In this document: one piece after another, positions 21,515 through 34,029 of the stretch
Position numbering within the stretch: the stretch's first letter is position 1
Layout: every line of letters starts with the position of its first letter
Assembly (NCBI GenBank): GCA_040437565.1
Contig: JBDOQK010000006.1
Location: forward strand, 496,001 to 560,000
Direction of reading: 5' to 3'
Source of the DNA: Albugo candida
Lineage: Eukaryota; Oomycota; Peronosporomycetes; Albuginales
Length of the DNA stretch: 64,000 nt
The notes under the pieces: generated by a model
The model's database searches: none
The model's input: the letters and a program-made list of their open reading frames with translations, nothing else
Told to the model about the DNA's origin: nothing
Made by a program: the position numbers and the translations under genes

Positions 21515-24500
21515 CTATTCATGATGCGTTTCAGTACTCTCCTTACTCGGCTGATCGAGCTTTTTCCCCGATCGTATCCGACTGGAGTCAGTGGATGTGT
21601 GCTCAGAGAGACCGCTGATTTTGACTAATTGACGTGGTAGAATGTCTGGAGACCATTCACTCGCTCTCCGTCTTCCTTTTCCTACAGCGACAGCAACCTC
21701 ACTTAAAGAATGCAATCGTGTTCGAGCCTGTTGTCGAGTCGCTATCGTTTGGTACGCTTGGCTACGATGCAAAAGCTCAAGTATCCGAGCCTGTTGCAAG
21801 CTGGTCAATGTGAACATATCGTCTTCAAATAAGACGGCTCCAAGTTGGCTGAGAAGAAATATGCTCACGGAAGGGATTGCATCCGCCATAGTTCTACAAT
21901 CACAAGTTAATAACCGTCTCGATCGATGGAATTCATACAGCCTACTGGAAATCCTGCACCGATAACGAGTACAAAACACATTTGCTCGAGCTTACTGTGA
22001 CAGTAAGTTTGTACTGGTACTTCTCCTTCGGCTTGGCGATCAAAGCATATTGCTCAATCAATGCTGTGTTTCGCAGATTTCGTTCATAGTGAGTCTCTGG
22101 GTTCCTAGCGTGACACGTTCCTTCCACAAGGAAAAACATTTCGACACCAGCAGTATTGGCCTGACACACGCGTTCAAATCTTCGAAAGAAAATGGGTTTG
22201 AGAAGGAAGAGGATATATGACACAAAGCCTTTTATGGACGCTTCCATGACAGTGATCACTGGAATGGCAAATAAGGTCTCCGTCGCAACCAAACGTGCTG
22301 CATCAAAGCGAAGACTTGGTGGCATTTGATCAAATAACTAGCGAGCAAAGTGTTACCGCCACGCTCTATTCTTTTGTATCGCTCACCTTTTCTTCAGGAA
22401 ACAAACAAGTGCTCGAGATATTGTATCGATAGTGCTACAGAGCCATTTTTATTGGCTTTTTGATCGATTTGGGATGCATTGTACATTACCGCTTTAATGT
22501 TTTTGCAGACAGTAGCGTTGATGCACACATTGCGGATATAATCCTTCATTTCAGTCATCAGCAATCGATACTCACGCTCCGATGGATTCAGATTCTTGAT
22601 CAATGTGATGACGCACGCGAGGATGTATCCAAACACAATTGCATTGAGCACAGTAAGGAAAATGACAAGTGACAGCTCGTACATAGAGTACAGACTTGGC
22701 TTTATGTCTCCATAGCCGACAGTTGTGAGCGTTGTAAAAGCCCAATATAACGCCGCGATGTATCGACTTTTCATTGGAATGTTTTCGGTGCAAGATCCAG
22801 AAGCCGGAAGCGGATTTCGATGGAAAAATGTCTCGACGCACCAATTGCTCAAATGGCTACTCTCACTCAAAAGTGCGGCTGCGTGGAAAGCACATGCATT
22901 CCAATGAGAAAAAAGTGTCATCAGTAGCATCAATTTGCCCAACCGCTCCGTCGATGGACTCAACTACTCGATATACAATCAGTTTAACCAAAAGTGTTGT
23001 GATGTTGGCACGTACCTGAACAAACTCACGTATTTTGCCAAAGACACGAGTAAGACGGATGAGACGAACGAGTTTGAGAAGACGTGCGACGCGAGTGAGA
23101 CGCAAGAGTTTGGTCGGTAGAAATGAGATTTTTTTCTCGTTCGTCGAATGTAAAAACCAACTGCGTCAACTAACGTTGGAAATCGACGTGAGAGGCTACA
23201 AACAACTTACCCGGCGAGCTGGTCGAATGGAAGGGTCGATAACAAGTCAGGCACAAAGGACCCCTTCATGTACCGGATAGCGATTCGTCTGGAACTATAT
23301 ATCAAAACGCGTTCGTCGTCAAAGTACGCCGTTCGAAAACTTAGTAGAATATCGATGAAGAAGAAGATATCAACCCCGAGTTCGAAGTAATACCATCCGC
23401 CAATTGCGTCATAGTCGAAACCCAAACGTAATGGAACCATAATGATCGAGTACAGTATTCCGGCTCCCGAAATTACCTGTCTGATGATCAAAGATGTCGC
23501 CTGTGGATGCAAAATATAGGCACCTTTCAACAATCGCTGTTCATTTATCAGGTTATGTCGCGTTGGTCTGGCTTGGAATGAATTTCGGATTTTTGTGATC
23601 AAATGACGCATGTTACTTGCTTCGCTCTGCCGCTTTTTGGGGGCATACTTGGTGGAAATTGACAACCGGGACTTTAGACGACATCGGAATGGATTCTTAA
23701 GTCGGGGCTTTTGTTTAGCGGCACTAGAAACAGCGCTTTCTGGTACAGGTGAAAATGGCACTTTTTCACGATCTTCATGCTGACCGGAGTCACTTTCTTC
23801 ATCACTATTGTGCAAGCTCGATGCAATAGATGTGTTGGAATTTATCAGGGGTAGTGTGGGTAACAGAGAGAGATCTTTCGATCGATTGAAGGAAGCTGGA
23901 ACGACAACACTTTTATGTTTCTTGACGGATGTGGTCATCTGAGTGCCTTTCATGACCAAAGTTGCTGGAATCGCTGGATTATCAGCCTCATGGTTCGGTA
24001 CAAAACCATCATTAAAAGACAAATTCGTTTTCTCCTCGTATAGGAGTATGTTTTCTTGAGCAGCTTGATCGAAATGTTGTCGTATTTCGGGCCATTGATC
24101 ACCTTTATGGCCAGAAAAGTTATTCTGTCAGACAATCGCNNNNNNNNNNNNNNNNNNNNNNNNNNNNNNNNNNNNNNNNNNNNNNNNNNNNNNNNNNNNN
24201 NNNNNNNNNNNNNNNNNNNNNNNNNNNNNNNNNNNNNNNGGCATACTTGGTGGAAATTGACAACCGGGACTTTAGACGACATCGGAATGGATTCTTAAGT
24301 CGGGGCTTTTGTTTAGCGGCACTAGAAACAGCGCTTTCTGGTACAGGTGAAAATGGCACTTTTTCACGATCTTCATGCTGACCGGAGTCACTTTCTTCAT
24401 CACTACTGTGCAAGCTCGATGCAATAGATGTGTTGGAATTTATCAGGGGTAGTGTGGGTAACAGAGAGAGATCTTTCGATCGATTGAAGGAAGCTGGAAC

Positions 24501-26368
24501 GACAACACTTTTATGTTTCTTGACGGATGTGGTCATCTGAGTGCCTTTCATGACCAAAGTTGCTGGAATCGCTGGATTATCAGCCTCATGGTTCGGTACA
24601 AAACCATCATTAAAAGACAAATTCGTTTTCTCCTCGTATAGGAGTATGTTTTCTTGAGCAGCTTGATCGAGATGTTGTCGTATTTCGGGCCATTGATCAC
24701 CTTTATGGCCAGAAAAGTTATTCTGTCAGACAATCGCAATCAACGCAACACTTACTGACTTTGGCAATAGCCGATCGCGATAGAAAAGTCAGCTCCGAGT
24801 ATGTCGTCACAATCGCGGATACAATTCGAATATCCTTCCCGGCAAAAACTTCCAACTCTCCAAAGTGATCACCCACCTCAATTTTGGCAATTAAGATCTC
24901 TTTTCTGGCACCGGCACTTGTCAAAAGAATAGACGTCTCTCCTTTGAGAATGAAAAAGACGTGTGAAGCAATTTCATTCTGCGTATATATGTATTCGTCT
25001 TTCAGCGCATTGAACGGGTGCATCGCCATAACGAGGTCGCTAATCAGACTCTCATGACAATGACGGAAGTATGCTATGACAGCAACGATCTTGCTATTGG
25101 AATGATGAATCTACAAAGACGCATCATCAAGCTTCATTAGATGTCAAATTCAATACACAAACCATTTCATTTCGTAATGTAGTGGGTAATCGCTCAAGGA
25201 TGCGACGCTCTTTGAAAACCGAGCGGTTCTGGTAGTAATACTCAAAGTGTTCCTGTACTCTTGTCCGTAAATGCGTCGGCATACTTCGTGATATGATATA
25301 CTCTTTCACCAACAGCATTTGCTCATCGTAAAGACTGGCTTGAGCATCAAAATTGCTAACCAATGAAGAAATTGTGCCGATGACATACCCAAACAATGTC
25401 ACACCCACAGCCATGATCACAATACTCACAAGCCTTTCATAGTTGTTTTGTGCCACAATATCGCCATACCCGATCGTAGCCATGGTGACGATCGCCCAGT
25501 ACACAGACGCAAGATACTGTAAGGTCACTGGGTTTTCTCGTTTGACATCATTGTAATGAAATTCCGCGACCCAGGTCTTGGTGGAATCCGATGGAATGGT
25601 GGCACAAAAGGTCCAAATACAAGCAACCAAATGAGATACCGAGAACATCAGCAGGCCGATTTTGATCATGGATAGAATGCTTTGGTTCGTGTAAACGGCA
25701 TCTTCGAGATTCTGAAACATGGCGCTCAACTTTCGAATATGTGCCAATTTGAATAAGCGCGTGATTTTGAGACTCCGAACCAATTTTGCAGCAAGCAGCG
25801 CTTGAGAATTTGTGGATGAATGACCGCTCCATTTCGATATGGAATCGATAGGTATAGTCGACAAAAGATCGAGGAAGAACCAGCCTCTCAAATACGTTGA
25901 GGCGATAGTTTTCAGCTCATACAAAATCTCGTCATTTTGAAGCTGTACACCGGTGAAAAAGTGGAGTACAATGTCGATAGCGAAAGCTAAATCAATAGCG
26001 CTTTCAACGTACACAAGCATACCTGACGCATCTTGACGGAAGCAGATTCGATACGGTACTACAAAGGTCGTATAGATGACACAAATCGCAACTATAACGT
26101 CCCAGCAGCGCTTCAATCGAGAGTCAGGATCAACGCGTAATAAAGGCGCTTTCGCTTTTCGAGAACGACGACGAGATGTGGGTAATCCGAGCGAGACGAT
26201 ATTTTTGCGAACCGCTTTCCATAGCGAAGACCCAACAGCGGCGCTTCCATTTGCTAGTGATACTCTTCGGAAACATTTGAGATAGTACGACTTCTCTTTT
26301 GTCTTTCCCGCAGTCGGATTATCCGCCTTTGGCGATATATTGCCTTGAGGAGTGTTCGACGTCGTCAT
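21515..26368 (-). CDS. Tandem (two-module, 12-TM) cyclic-nucleotide-binding potassium channel
   Basis: Seven exons join in phase: 25163-26368, 24756-25110, 23211-24102 (also read at 24240-24700 across a gap), 23016-23160, 22439-22963, 21946-22337 and 21515-21893. They give 1297 residues. Module 1 has S1-S6, an S4 with spaced basic residues (KLVRSLKITRLFKLAHIRKL), the filter TIGYGD, a C-linker and a cyclic-nucleotide-binding domain with GDHFGELEVFAGKDIRIVSA. A roughly 170-residue Ser-rich linker leads to module 2. That has its own S1-S3, a strongly basic S4 (RVARLLKLVRLIRLTRVFGK), the filter TVGYGD, a C-linker and a degenerate binding domain (GVEMFFLVEG, no FGE motif). Known CNG, HCN and EAG channels carry one module per chain. 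Location is a membrane and the likely ion is K+. Confidence 0.85.
23642..24737. other. Scaffold gap with unmerged 498-bp overlap inside the channel gene
   Basis: Bases 24140-24239 are N. The segment 23642-24139 recurs at 24240-24737 with two visible single-base differences (near 23808/24406 and 24071/24669). The right copy is contiguous with channel module 1 and the left copy with module 2, so merging them links the modules. Confidence 0.93.
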
Positions 26369-26516
26369 TTACAGGCGATCAGATCGCTTGAACGGGAGTA
26401 ATCGTCTTAAGCCTTTGACTGTGAGCTAAAAATAATCGTAAAGAGCACCCGAGTACTTCTTCGACTGTATTGCGACTTCCTTACAACCAAAGAAGACGAC
26501 ATTATATGTAAACGCA

Positions 26517-28969
26517 CTACAATTCTTTGATTGCGGTATTCGCACTTTTCGAGGTTTTTGAAGCATGATTGATTTTTGGAGTATTGGGGAACATATGAGC
26601 CAGGAGAAGAACCACCACGCAAATGACTTGGGGCAAAAAGTACCACGATGCCCACAACTTTAGACATCTGCGTATATCCAGAATTTGAAATGCAATTCCC
26701 CCATATTGCATCGCAATCCAAGTAAGAAAAACACCAGCAATATCGTATAAAAATGCGAGCGGATGTGACTTCCCCTTCCAGTAGGAGATGAAGATTGCAT
26801 GAGAATGGGCTGAGCGATCTTCCGTGTAATGAAAGAACGGGCGTAATCGACGACGAAGCTCTGGATATTGAATGTCAGACATTTAGTATGGAATGAATAA
26901 TGCGGTATTTCTTCTTACGCTTGCCGACTTCGATGTACAAAGCGCTTAAAATGAAGAACAGGTAGTAACCCGGTGAAAGACCCTAAAGAAAAGAGACGAC
27001 GTATTGAAACTTCGCAGGGAAGCAATGGACGCTGTACTTACATGCCATAACGCACTGATAAAAAACGAGCTGATTGTTGATATCATTGTAGGCTTGCCCG
27101 TACTTTTCGACAGAAATACGCGCTGATAAACATCTACAAGATCGCGAGCATGTGAGTTGCTCCCTACAGACGATGAGGTGCGCTTACAAGTGTTTATCCA
27201 CCGAGCCACACCGATGTTCCAGCTATTGATACAAACTCGCACATTTGGTGGTATCTCCACACAAAGAAGATTGTTATTCGTGATCCCATTCCTGTAAGAG
27301 AGAGGAGTCGAATACGTCATGAAGGCGCAAAATATGATAGCCATACCACTTTCCAGTGCTCGGTACGTATCCGACACCAGCAAATGCGCTGGCAGCCTCA
27401 GCTAGAGACCATACAACGTACTACCCGAAGGATGATAACACGAGATAATCATACTGCGGACTTGCCATCAAAGCGTCATGTACATACATATCGGAATCGA
27501 TGCAGCATAACTGACATACACATGAGTAAACATCGCACTGCCCAAGGTTTCTCACGATGGAAATCAGGTGCATCGATACGCTCGATCGGATAGCGAAATG
27601 ATGCAGCTAACCCAGCACCAGAGATCTAATCCAACATTTAGATACTCCAAGATCGTGACAACATACAACTCACCAATATTAGGATAAAGTTGCGAACACA
27701 GACCAACAACGGTGGAAATCGACATTCTCTCATCCAATATAAATAATCTTTAAACTCAAAAAGCGGACCGACCAGGAAACCAGGATAAAACAACACAAAG
27801 CCTGCACCGTTGAAAGAGCCTTATTTAGTATTTCTTCATGATACCAAGTTTGAAAGTCTACCGAGAATTGACAGAAGAGGTGGCACTTCCTGAAGTTGAT
27901 TCTTCTTTATTAGCGGTGTTTTTCGATCTGCAGGCAATATAGCGTCGCTATAATTAATGGCAATACTGCTTAGCTTGAGCGTCACGATCATTTGGGATGC
28001 ATCCCATGCGATATCCGGTGCATGAAATTCGCGATAATAATGACATGCCAGCAAATAGACAAACAACGCGCTGGTTATCAGCTTTCCCGCAATTCTCCTA
28101 ATTAAAGTATGATATAATCTTATATTGAGGATGATAGTCGCGAAGCACTGACCTCGGGCACAGATGTAAAGCTACATAGAACAAAAAGACTGTCAACAAA
28201 GAATGAATGATCGCATAATCAAACACGAAAATTCCAGCCATAATTCCCAGTAATACATTCCATATGTGTCCTATAGTATTAAAAGGAGTATAAACGTGCT
28301 TTCGAGTCTTTCTTATCACGCAACAAACGCGAGTTTTCTGTGCCGCATAGATGAATAGACGGTGCGATGATGCAACTTGCAACCAGTGCNNNNNNNNNNN
28401 NNNNNNNNNNNNNNNNNNNNNNNNNNNNNNNNNNNNNNNNNNNNNNNNNNNNNNNNNNNNNNNNNNNNNNNNNNNNNNNNNNNNNNNNNCGATCATTTGG
28501 GATGCATCCCATGCGATATCCGGTGCATGAAATTCGCGATAATAATGACATGCCAGCAAATAGACAAACAACGCGCTGGTTATCAGCTTTCCCGCAATTC
28601 TCCTAATTAAAGTATGATATAATCTTATATTGAGGATGATAGTCGCGAAGCACTGACCTCGGGCACAGATGTAAAGCTACATAGAACAAAAAGACTGTCA
28701 ACAAAGAATGAATGATCGCATAATCAAACACGAAAATTCCAGCCATAATTCCCAGTAATACATTCCATATGTGTCCTATAGTATTAAAAGGAGTATAAAC
28801 GTGCTTTCGAGTCTTTCTTATCACGCAACAAACGCGAGTTTTCTGTGCCGCATAGATGAATAGACGGTGCGATGATGCAACTTGCAACCAGTGCCATCAT
28901 GAGACGAAAGGATTGCACTGGTAATCCGCCATCAATTGCAAAAGAATCCAACTGATTCCGTGACCACAT
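26517..28969 (-). CDS. MBOAT-family lysophospholipid acyltransferase
   Basis: A multi-exon minus-strand gene with ATG at 28967-28969 and stop at 26517-26519. Exon 1 encodes a hydrophobic N-terminus (MALVASCIIAPSIHLC) and splices in phase to HIWNVLLGIMAGIFVFDY. Further exons carry the family's DIAWDASQMIVTLKLSSIAINYSD, then SWNIGVARWINTC, VYQRVF and ISTISSFFISALWH|GLSPGYYLFF. The two parts of that last block join across an intron starting GTAAGTAC. The His in SALWHG is the presumed catalytic residue and Asn in WNI its partner. The last exon (ELRRRLRPFF...) ends in hydrophobic spans and a lysine-bearing tail, as expected for an ER membrane enzyme. Relatives (MBOAT1/2/5, yeast Ale1) re-acylate lysophospholipids. 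Intermediate exon limits were not all resolved. Confidence 0.82.
27985..28894. other. Scaffold gap with unmerged 405-bp overlap inside the MBOAT gene
   Basis: Bases 28390-28489 are N. The segment 27985-28389 recurs at 28490-28894. The acyltransferase N-terminal exons therefore appear twice but are a single copy. Confidence 0.93.
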
Positions 28970-29014
28970 TCCGAAAAGCTTTTTTATGTAATAACATATA
29001 AATTAGGACATTGA

Positions 29015-30283
29015 CATGCTACGCCGCTTGCATGCATGCAGTCGGATTGGTCGTCAAGCAGCCGCGATAGCCATTTTTGGAGGCTCCTGTTTGACTTGTA
29101 GCTATTCAGAAGGTCGAATATACTCCAGCGGGTACGCCGATTCCATACACAATATATTTGAGGAGATATCCACGTGTTTGTGGTGAAAGCGAAATCTTGG
29201 GTCGTGGGGTCCGACTGGAATTTTGGAAAGCAAAGGTTTGAGCAAATATGCAGCGCAACTATTTATCCATATTAATAGTGAAAATAGCACCCAAACATTG
29301 TCATATTGGACCTCGATCATGAGATTGTCCGGCTCGGAATGACACGAGTTCGAAAGGCTGAATGCGAAGGTGCTCGACCTCACGTGATTTTGAATCATTG
29401 TCGATATATCGGTCATTTCTAGGGGAAAATTTCATTCATGATGCAAATGCTATCATGCGCACAGTGGTCAATTTCGCATTAGCTGAGCTCCCAAAAAACG
29501 ATGACATAGTAGTGACCACATCTGAAGGACATCAATGCAAAGGAAGCGAGTTGGCTTGCTTGATTTACGGCGTCTCAATGGCGACCAGCCCAGTTATTCA
29601 AAGCGAGTAAGGAAACGAAAGTTTGAGTTGAAGATTGGAATGAGGAAATAATTCTTGTCGGCAGATTGCAGCAGGTGCTCCGGGATGTACTTCCCAGTGA
29701 TTCTGTCTTAAGTTGCGTGCAGATCGAGCAAGGCAGAAACGGTTGCTACAAGGTACGAGATGATCGCTTTCGGCTCCATCATGTCTATTGTTACTTTTCC
29801 ACTATTTTCAGTTCTTAGCCTCCACTTCTCCGGATACGATTGAAGATCATGAGATCCTTGTATTGATTCCGGAAATATCAGACGTAGAATGCGTCATCGG
29901 ATTTATACATGTTCTCGAGATAGCTTTTGAACACGTTAAACCTTTGCTAATCTGGAAAATGTAGTATCTTGCTCAGCACGGAGTTGAAAAAGACAAGATC
30001 ACTGTGGCCACACTGGTCATTCATCGTGAAGCTGCTGATAAGTTTTGTCAGGTAAAGAAGCACTTCGCCGTCCTGCTGTGATCCCTGATGTCTAAAATTT
30101 GCTTATACGCCACTCTAGGTATGCAAGGAGACGCGTCTCGTTACTGCTTCATTTGATGCTGCAAAAGGCAGTGATGGCTATATAGTTCCAGGTATCGGTA
30201 ATTTCGAGGAGCGATATGCCTCACTCGTGTCGGACACATCTTGCGACAACCAGGACCTCTCTTGTTCTTCACAATCAAGATGA
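29015..30283 (+). CDS. Uracil phosphoribosyltransferase homologue with decayed PRPP loop
   Basis: Well-resolved exons run from about 29270 to 30283. They encode IVILDLDHEIVRLGMTRVRKAE, then GENFIHDANAIMRTVVNFAL, VVTTSEGH, LLRDVL-like QVLRDVLPSD, HEILVLIPEISDVECVIGFI, GVEKDKITVATLVIHREAADKF and GYIVPGIGNFEERY. The order matches UPRT/FUR1, which makes UMP from uracil and PRPP. The uracil-binding GIGNFEERY resembles the canonical G-x-G-D-x-G-D-R-Y. The PRPP loop (normally DPMLATG-like) reads LIPEISDVE, so catalysis is doubtful, as also proposed for animal UPRT. A possible first exon from ATG 29015 (MLRRLHACSRIGRQAA) looks like a mitochondrial presequence, but its splice to the rest is unproved. 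Start codons of this gene and the MBOAT gene are 45 bp apart. Confidence 0.75.
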
Positions 30284-30394
30284 ATATGATTTTCTCGCTA
30301 TTTGTATACGGGTAAAGGCGTACCTCTTTCCACCGCATCAAATCGCTTCCTCCGAATTTCGGAGATAGATAAATGAAAATTTACATATCGTAAA

Positions 30395-30672
30395 TTATGA
30401 CCCACTATTTGCAAGTATGGCTGCCAGAGCGTGGCAGCTAGGTGTAGATGCCATGCAGATCCGTACGATATCATTTTGTGCAGTTTTATCACGTTGGATA
30501 TATGCAGTCAGCGTATTTCCAAGAGATCGCACCTATCCTCCTCCAGCGACATCGAGATAATTCTCCCTTGCGCATAATAGTCGAGCCAGTCCGACAAGTG
30601 ATCGATGCACATAGCATCAAATAAGTGCTGTTCATTTGAAGGATAAATTGACACGGTAGAGAAGTGGCACAT
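30395..30672 (-). CDS. Possible small two-exon protein of unknown function
   Basis: Exons 30533-30672 and 30395-30437 join across a 95-bp GT..AG intron in matching phase and give 60 residues from ATG 30670-30672. The protein is acidic in the middle (HLSDWLDYYAQ, ISMSLEED) and ends ALAAILANSGS. There is no known domain. The opposite strand is also partly open (about 30504-30624), so this could be chance. The rest of 30284-30983 shows nothing else supported. Confidence 0.25.
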
Positions 30673-30983
30673 ATGTCACAAAGAAGTTTTATACGAGCTC
30701 ATGGATGGGGTACTGTTTGATCTATCTGATCTCATACCAGGCCAGGGCAAATGAGTGATTCACATTCGCAGGAAATTAACACGTCCTTACTGCTACCCCG
30801 ACTATGCTTGACTTTACACAGAGCAGTGACACAGAATTGTGAAGCCTCCCTACTCAATTGCACAAATCAAATTTCTATTTGGACGTTTCGTCACGATAAA
30901 AAAATTACTGTACCAGAATTAACCCAAATCGAATTTCATTAAATTCGGTCTGAATACAATTTATTGGCGACCGTAAATTTAGT

Positions 30984-33900
30984 ATGCGGAGACAACATGG
31001 ATTTTTACTTCCGTGTCTTGCTATTGTGAGCTCCATCTTGACACTTTTGTTTTTCTTTGATTATCTTCGGGCACTTCAGTTTCCCACAAGATGCACAATG
31101 ACTCTCTCGTCCCCTGTGTACACTTTGACAAGTGGCGATTCCACTGAAGGCTTAGGATGGGGTCCCAAGTTTCATCCTAGATATCGTCTGTACGCACTGC
31201 ACACGAGACAATTGCGTCAAAACCTGACAGGATACCCAGTGATTTTTGTTCCTGGGCAGAGGGGGAGCTATAAACAAGCACGCTCCATTGGTCGACATTT
31301 CGATAATTTGAATGCAACCACATTTGATCTTTTCGCAATTGATTTCAACGAGGAATGGAGTGCCCTTAGTGGGGAGTTGATTTCAATGGAGTCATATTTT
31401 ATCAATGAGTGTATCCAAGCGATTCTCAGCCAATACCGGATACAAGAAAAGGACAGAAAAGTGCACTACGCTCTACCTCAATCTGTCATTGTGATTGCCC
31501 ATTCGATGGGTGCAATCGCAGCTCAATATGCAAAAAACATGAAAAACTACAAGCGAAATTCGATACAGCATGTGTTTTTCCTCGGTGCACCTTTTCAGAA
31601 CCGGCCTAATCCATTTGATCCAAGTATGTACGAAATTTACAAAGACATTCGCTCCTATTTCGACTCGAATGAAAATATAACGACCTACGTCTCCATCTCA
31701 GGCGGATACAAAGATATTATGGTTCCATCGGCCTCATCAATTTTTCCTCGTGTCGAACAAGATTTGCTCACTGGATCAGTTTTTGAAGCATCCAGTGAAG
31801 CACTTGAAAGTCATATGTCTGAAGAGAAGAGAGAAGCATCCGGCTGGAGTAATGGATTCGGTATGTCTCTCCTAACTACAGCCATTCCGAATGTCAATAC
31901 AACAACTGATCATTATGGTTTATTGTGGTGTTTTCAATTACTTCAGATTATTGTGAAGAGTATCAATGGCGTTTTAATAAAAGACTTGAACACATCAACA
32001 GTACGTTTGATCAATGATGGAAAGGAACGGCTGATCATATCCAAGAGCATTCTGCTTGGCAATAACGCTACTTTTGAAAGTATTAGTCACATTGCTAAGA
32101 GAATGGAATATGGGTACACCGATGCTAATGATCATGGCGCATATAGTTTAGTACTACCGAACTGGATTTGGAGGCTTTTTCGCTTATACTTTGCTGAGTT
32201 GTGGACACTCACTTCGTCGCTTATCTTCTGCATTTTTGCATTGCAATTACAAACTTGGCAACGAGATGACCATCGGGATTTGCCAACCTCTGTTTGTCAA
32301 AACCCCCAACTCCGTGCTGGGTCGTTCCCACCTCTCGCTTGTTGCTTACACCCGTTCCAACTATTTTCGTTTCCATTGCCTACAGTTCGCCTTAGCTTCT
32401 TACTTAGTGATGCAGGATTCTGGAGGCAATGCAGACGTCAAGCCAATATTTGTAGAGTGGTTATTCCCGCACTAGTGTTCACGCTCTGTCTGGTAGCTTG
32501 GAGCGCATCTGTATCTGTCAGCTCCTTTTTCAACGCAATTCCGGATTTCTTTTTTCATGAGCAACTTTTAACGCGATTTCTCATTATCAGTGCATCGTGT
32601 GTGCATGTGGTTGGAATGCTTTACGTATCAGCAATCACCATTGATATCACCTGCAGGAATGTACTAGCACCTATCTACTCGTTCTGGATTGTACATTTAC
32701 TCAAGTTACGGCTACCACGAGCTCTTTCCATACTCGGAATTTATAGTGGTGTGTCTCTATGTGTGATATTCACGTCTGGAGAATTCAATGTGAATCAAGT
32801 TTTGGCTGCAACTGTATTGATTACAGTTNNNNNNNNNNNNNNNNNNNNNNNNNNNNNNNNNNNNNNNNNNNNNNNNNNNNNNNNNNNNNNNNNNNNNNNN
32901 NNNNNNNNNNNNNNNNNNNNNNNNNNNNGTTGGAATGCTTTACGTATCAGCAATCACCATTGATATCACCTGCAGGAATGTACTAGCACCTATCTACTCG
33001 TTCTGGATTGTACATTTACTCAAGTTACGGCTACCACGAGCTCTTTCCATACTCGGAATTTATAGTGGTGTGTCTCTATGTGTGATATTCACGTCTGGAG
33101 AATTCAATGTGAATCAAGTTTTGGCTGCAACTGTATTGATTACAGTTCTATTTGTGATCATTTCTTTAGGTTCACTCGCTAGTGGGGTTCAACTCACAAC
33201 GCCAGTCACGGAAGATCATTTTAACTACCGTCAATCTTTGAGTCTCATTCTCGCGTTATCGTGTCTTAGTTGGGCTGGAAATCTTGTCTACGCTTGGTAT
33301 ATCCTGATGAAGCCGGCGATTGTATGGAACAATACCTTCGCTTGGAATTCACTACAAATGCTGGCAATGTTGTGGATCATATTGTACTTGATACTTTTTG
33401 CACATGATAACATGCTGCCTAGGCCACCTTCTGCTGTATTCCAAGAGAATGGCGACCGAGACATGGCAATGACATCAAACGACCCAAATCGACGTTTCAT
33501 GCGGCACAGTAGCAAGATATCAAAGCATGATAAAGCTATATCGGTCGAAGAATGTCCACATTGTGTATTTGAAGACGGCGGTGACGGTGCCATATACGTC
33601 GAATGTGAGGTGTCAAAATATGCAAACAGCAAGACGACAAGTGATATTTGGCTCGGCCCGACCTTCAAAGTCGTGGCATGTGACTGTTTTCATCGATACA
33701 GAAATGAACCGAGTCTTCATTGTGACTTCTGTCGTAGAGTCTGTCGTCTATGTGGTGGAGGCAGCGGGAACCGAGATGAAGCATTGCGCTTCGAGCGGTA
33801 TCTAAGTGAAAATAGAATGCAGTCGACGATACAATGGATGATACCGTACTGCTTACGATTTGGTGCATTCATGCAGATTATTTTCATTCCTCAGGCCATG

Positions 33901-34029
33901 TCAGCTCACTGGCTGTACTACTCGTCACTTTACGTATCAATATTGATACTAGCGTGCCACAAGCTCCCACTTCTCGGTGTGAAATCAGAAGCCTGGTTAT
34001 GGTCAGCTACGAAACCAAAGCAGAATTGA
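30984..34029 (+). CDS. GPI inositol-deacylase, PGAP1/Bst1 type
   Basis: One exon. After removal of the 319-bp gap artefact it encodes 908 residues in frame. A hydrophobic segment at about 8-30 (LPCLAIVSSILTLLFFFDYL) anchors it in the ER. The lipase-like domain shows PVIFVPGQRGSYKQARSIGR, FDLFAIDFNEEWSALSGE and VIVIAHSMGAIAAQYA, where the Ser of HSMG is the nucleophile. These blocks are diagnostic for PGAP1/Bst1, which removes the inositol acyl chain from GPI-anchored proteins before ER exit. Further segments include several TM spans in the C-terminal half. A Cys-rich patch (FEDGGDGAIY...CDCFHRY...CDFCRRVCRLCGGG, about residues 730-805) sits between spans and looks zinc-binding, which is unusual for PGAP1. 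Confidence 0.88.
32610..33147. other. Scaffold gap with unmerged 219-bp overlap inside the PGAP1 gene
   Basis: Bases 32829-32928 are N. The segment 32610-32828 recurs at 32929-33147. Merging removes 319 bases and restores a single frame to the stop at 34029. Confidence 0.94.

Noticed and set aside
30504-30624. Plus-strand peptide ending in an open frame with helical look
   Set aside because: It has no start or phase-consistent upstream exon, and the opposite strand gives a spliced alternative. Neither is strong.
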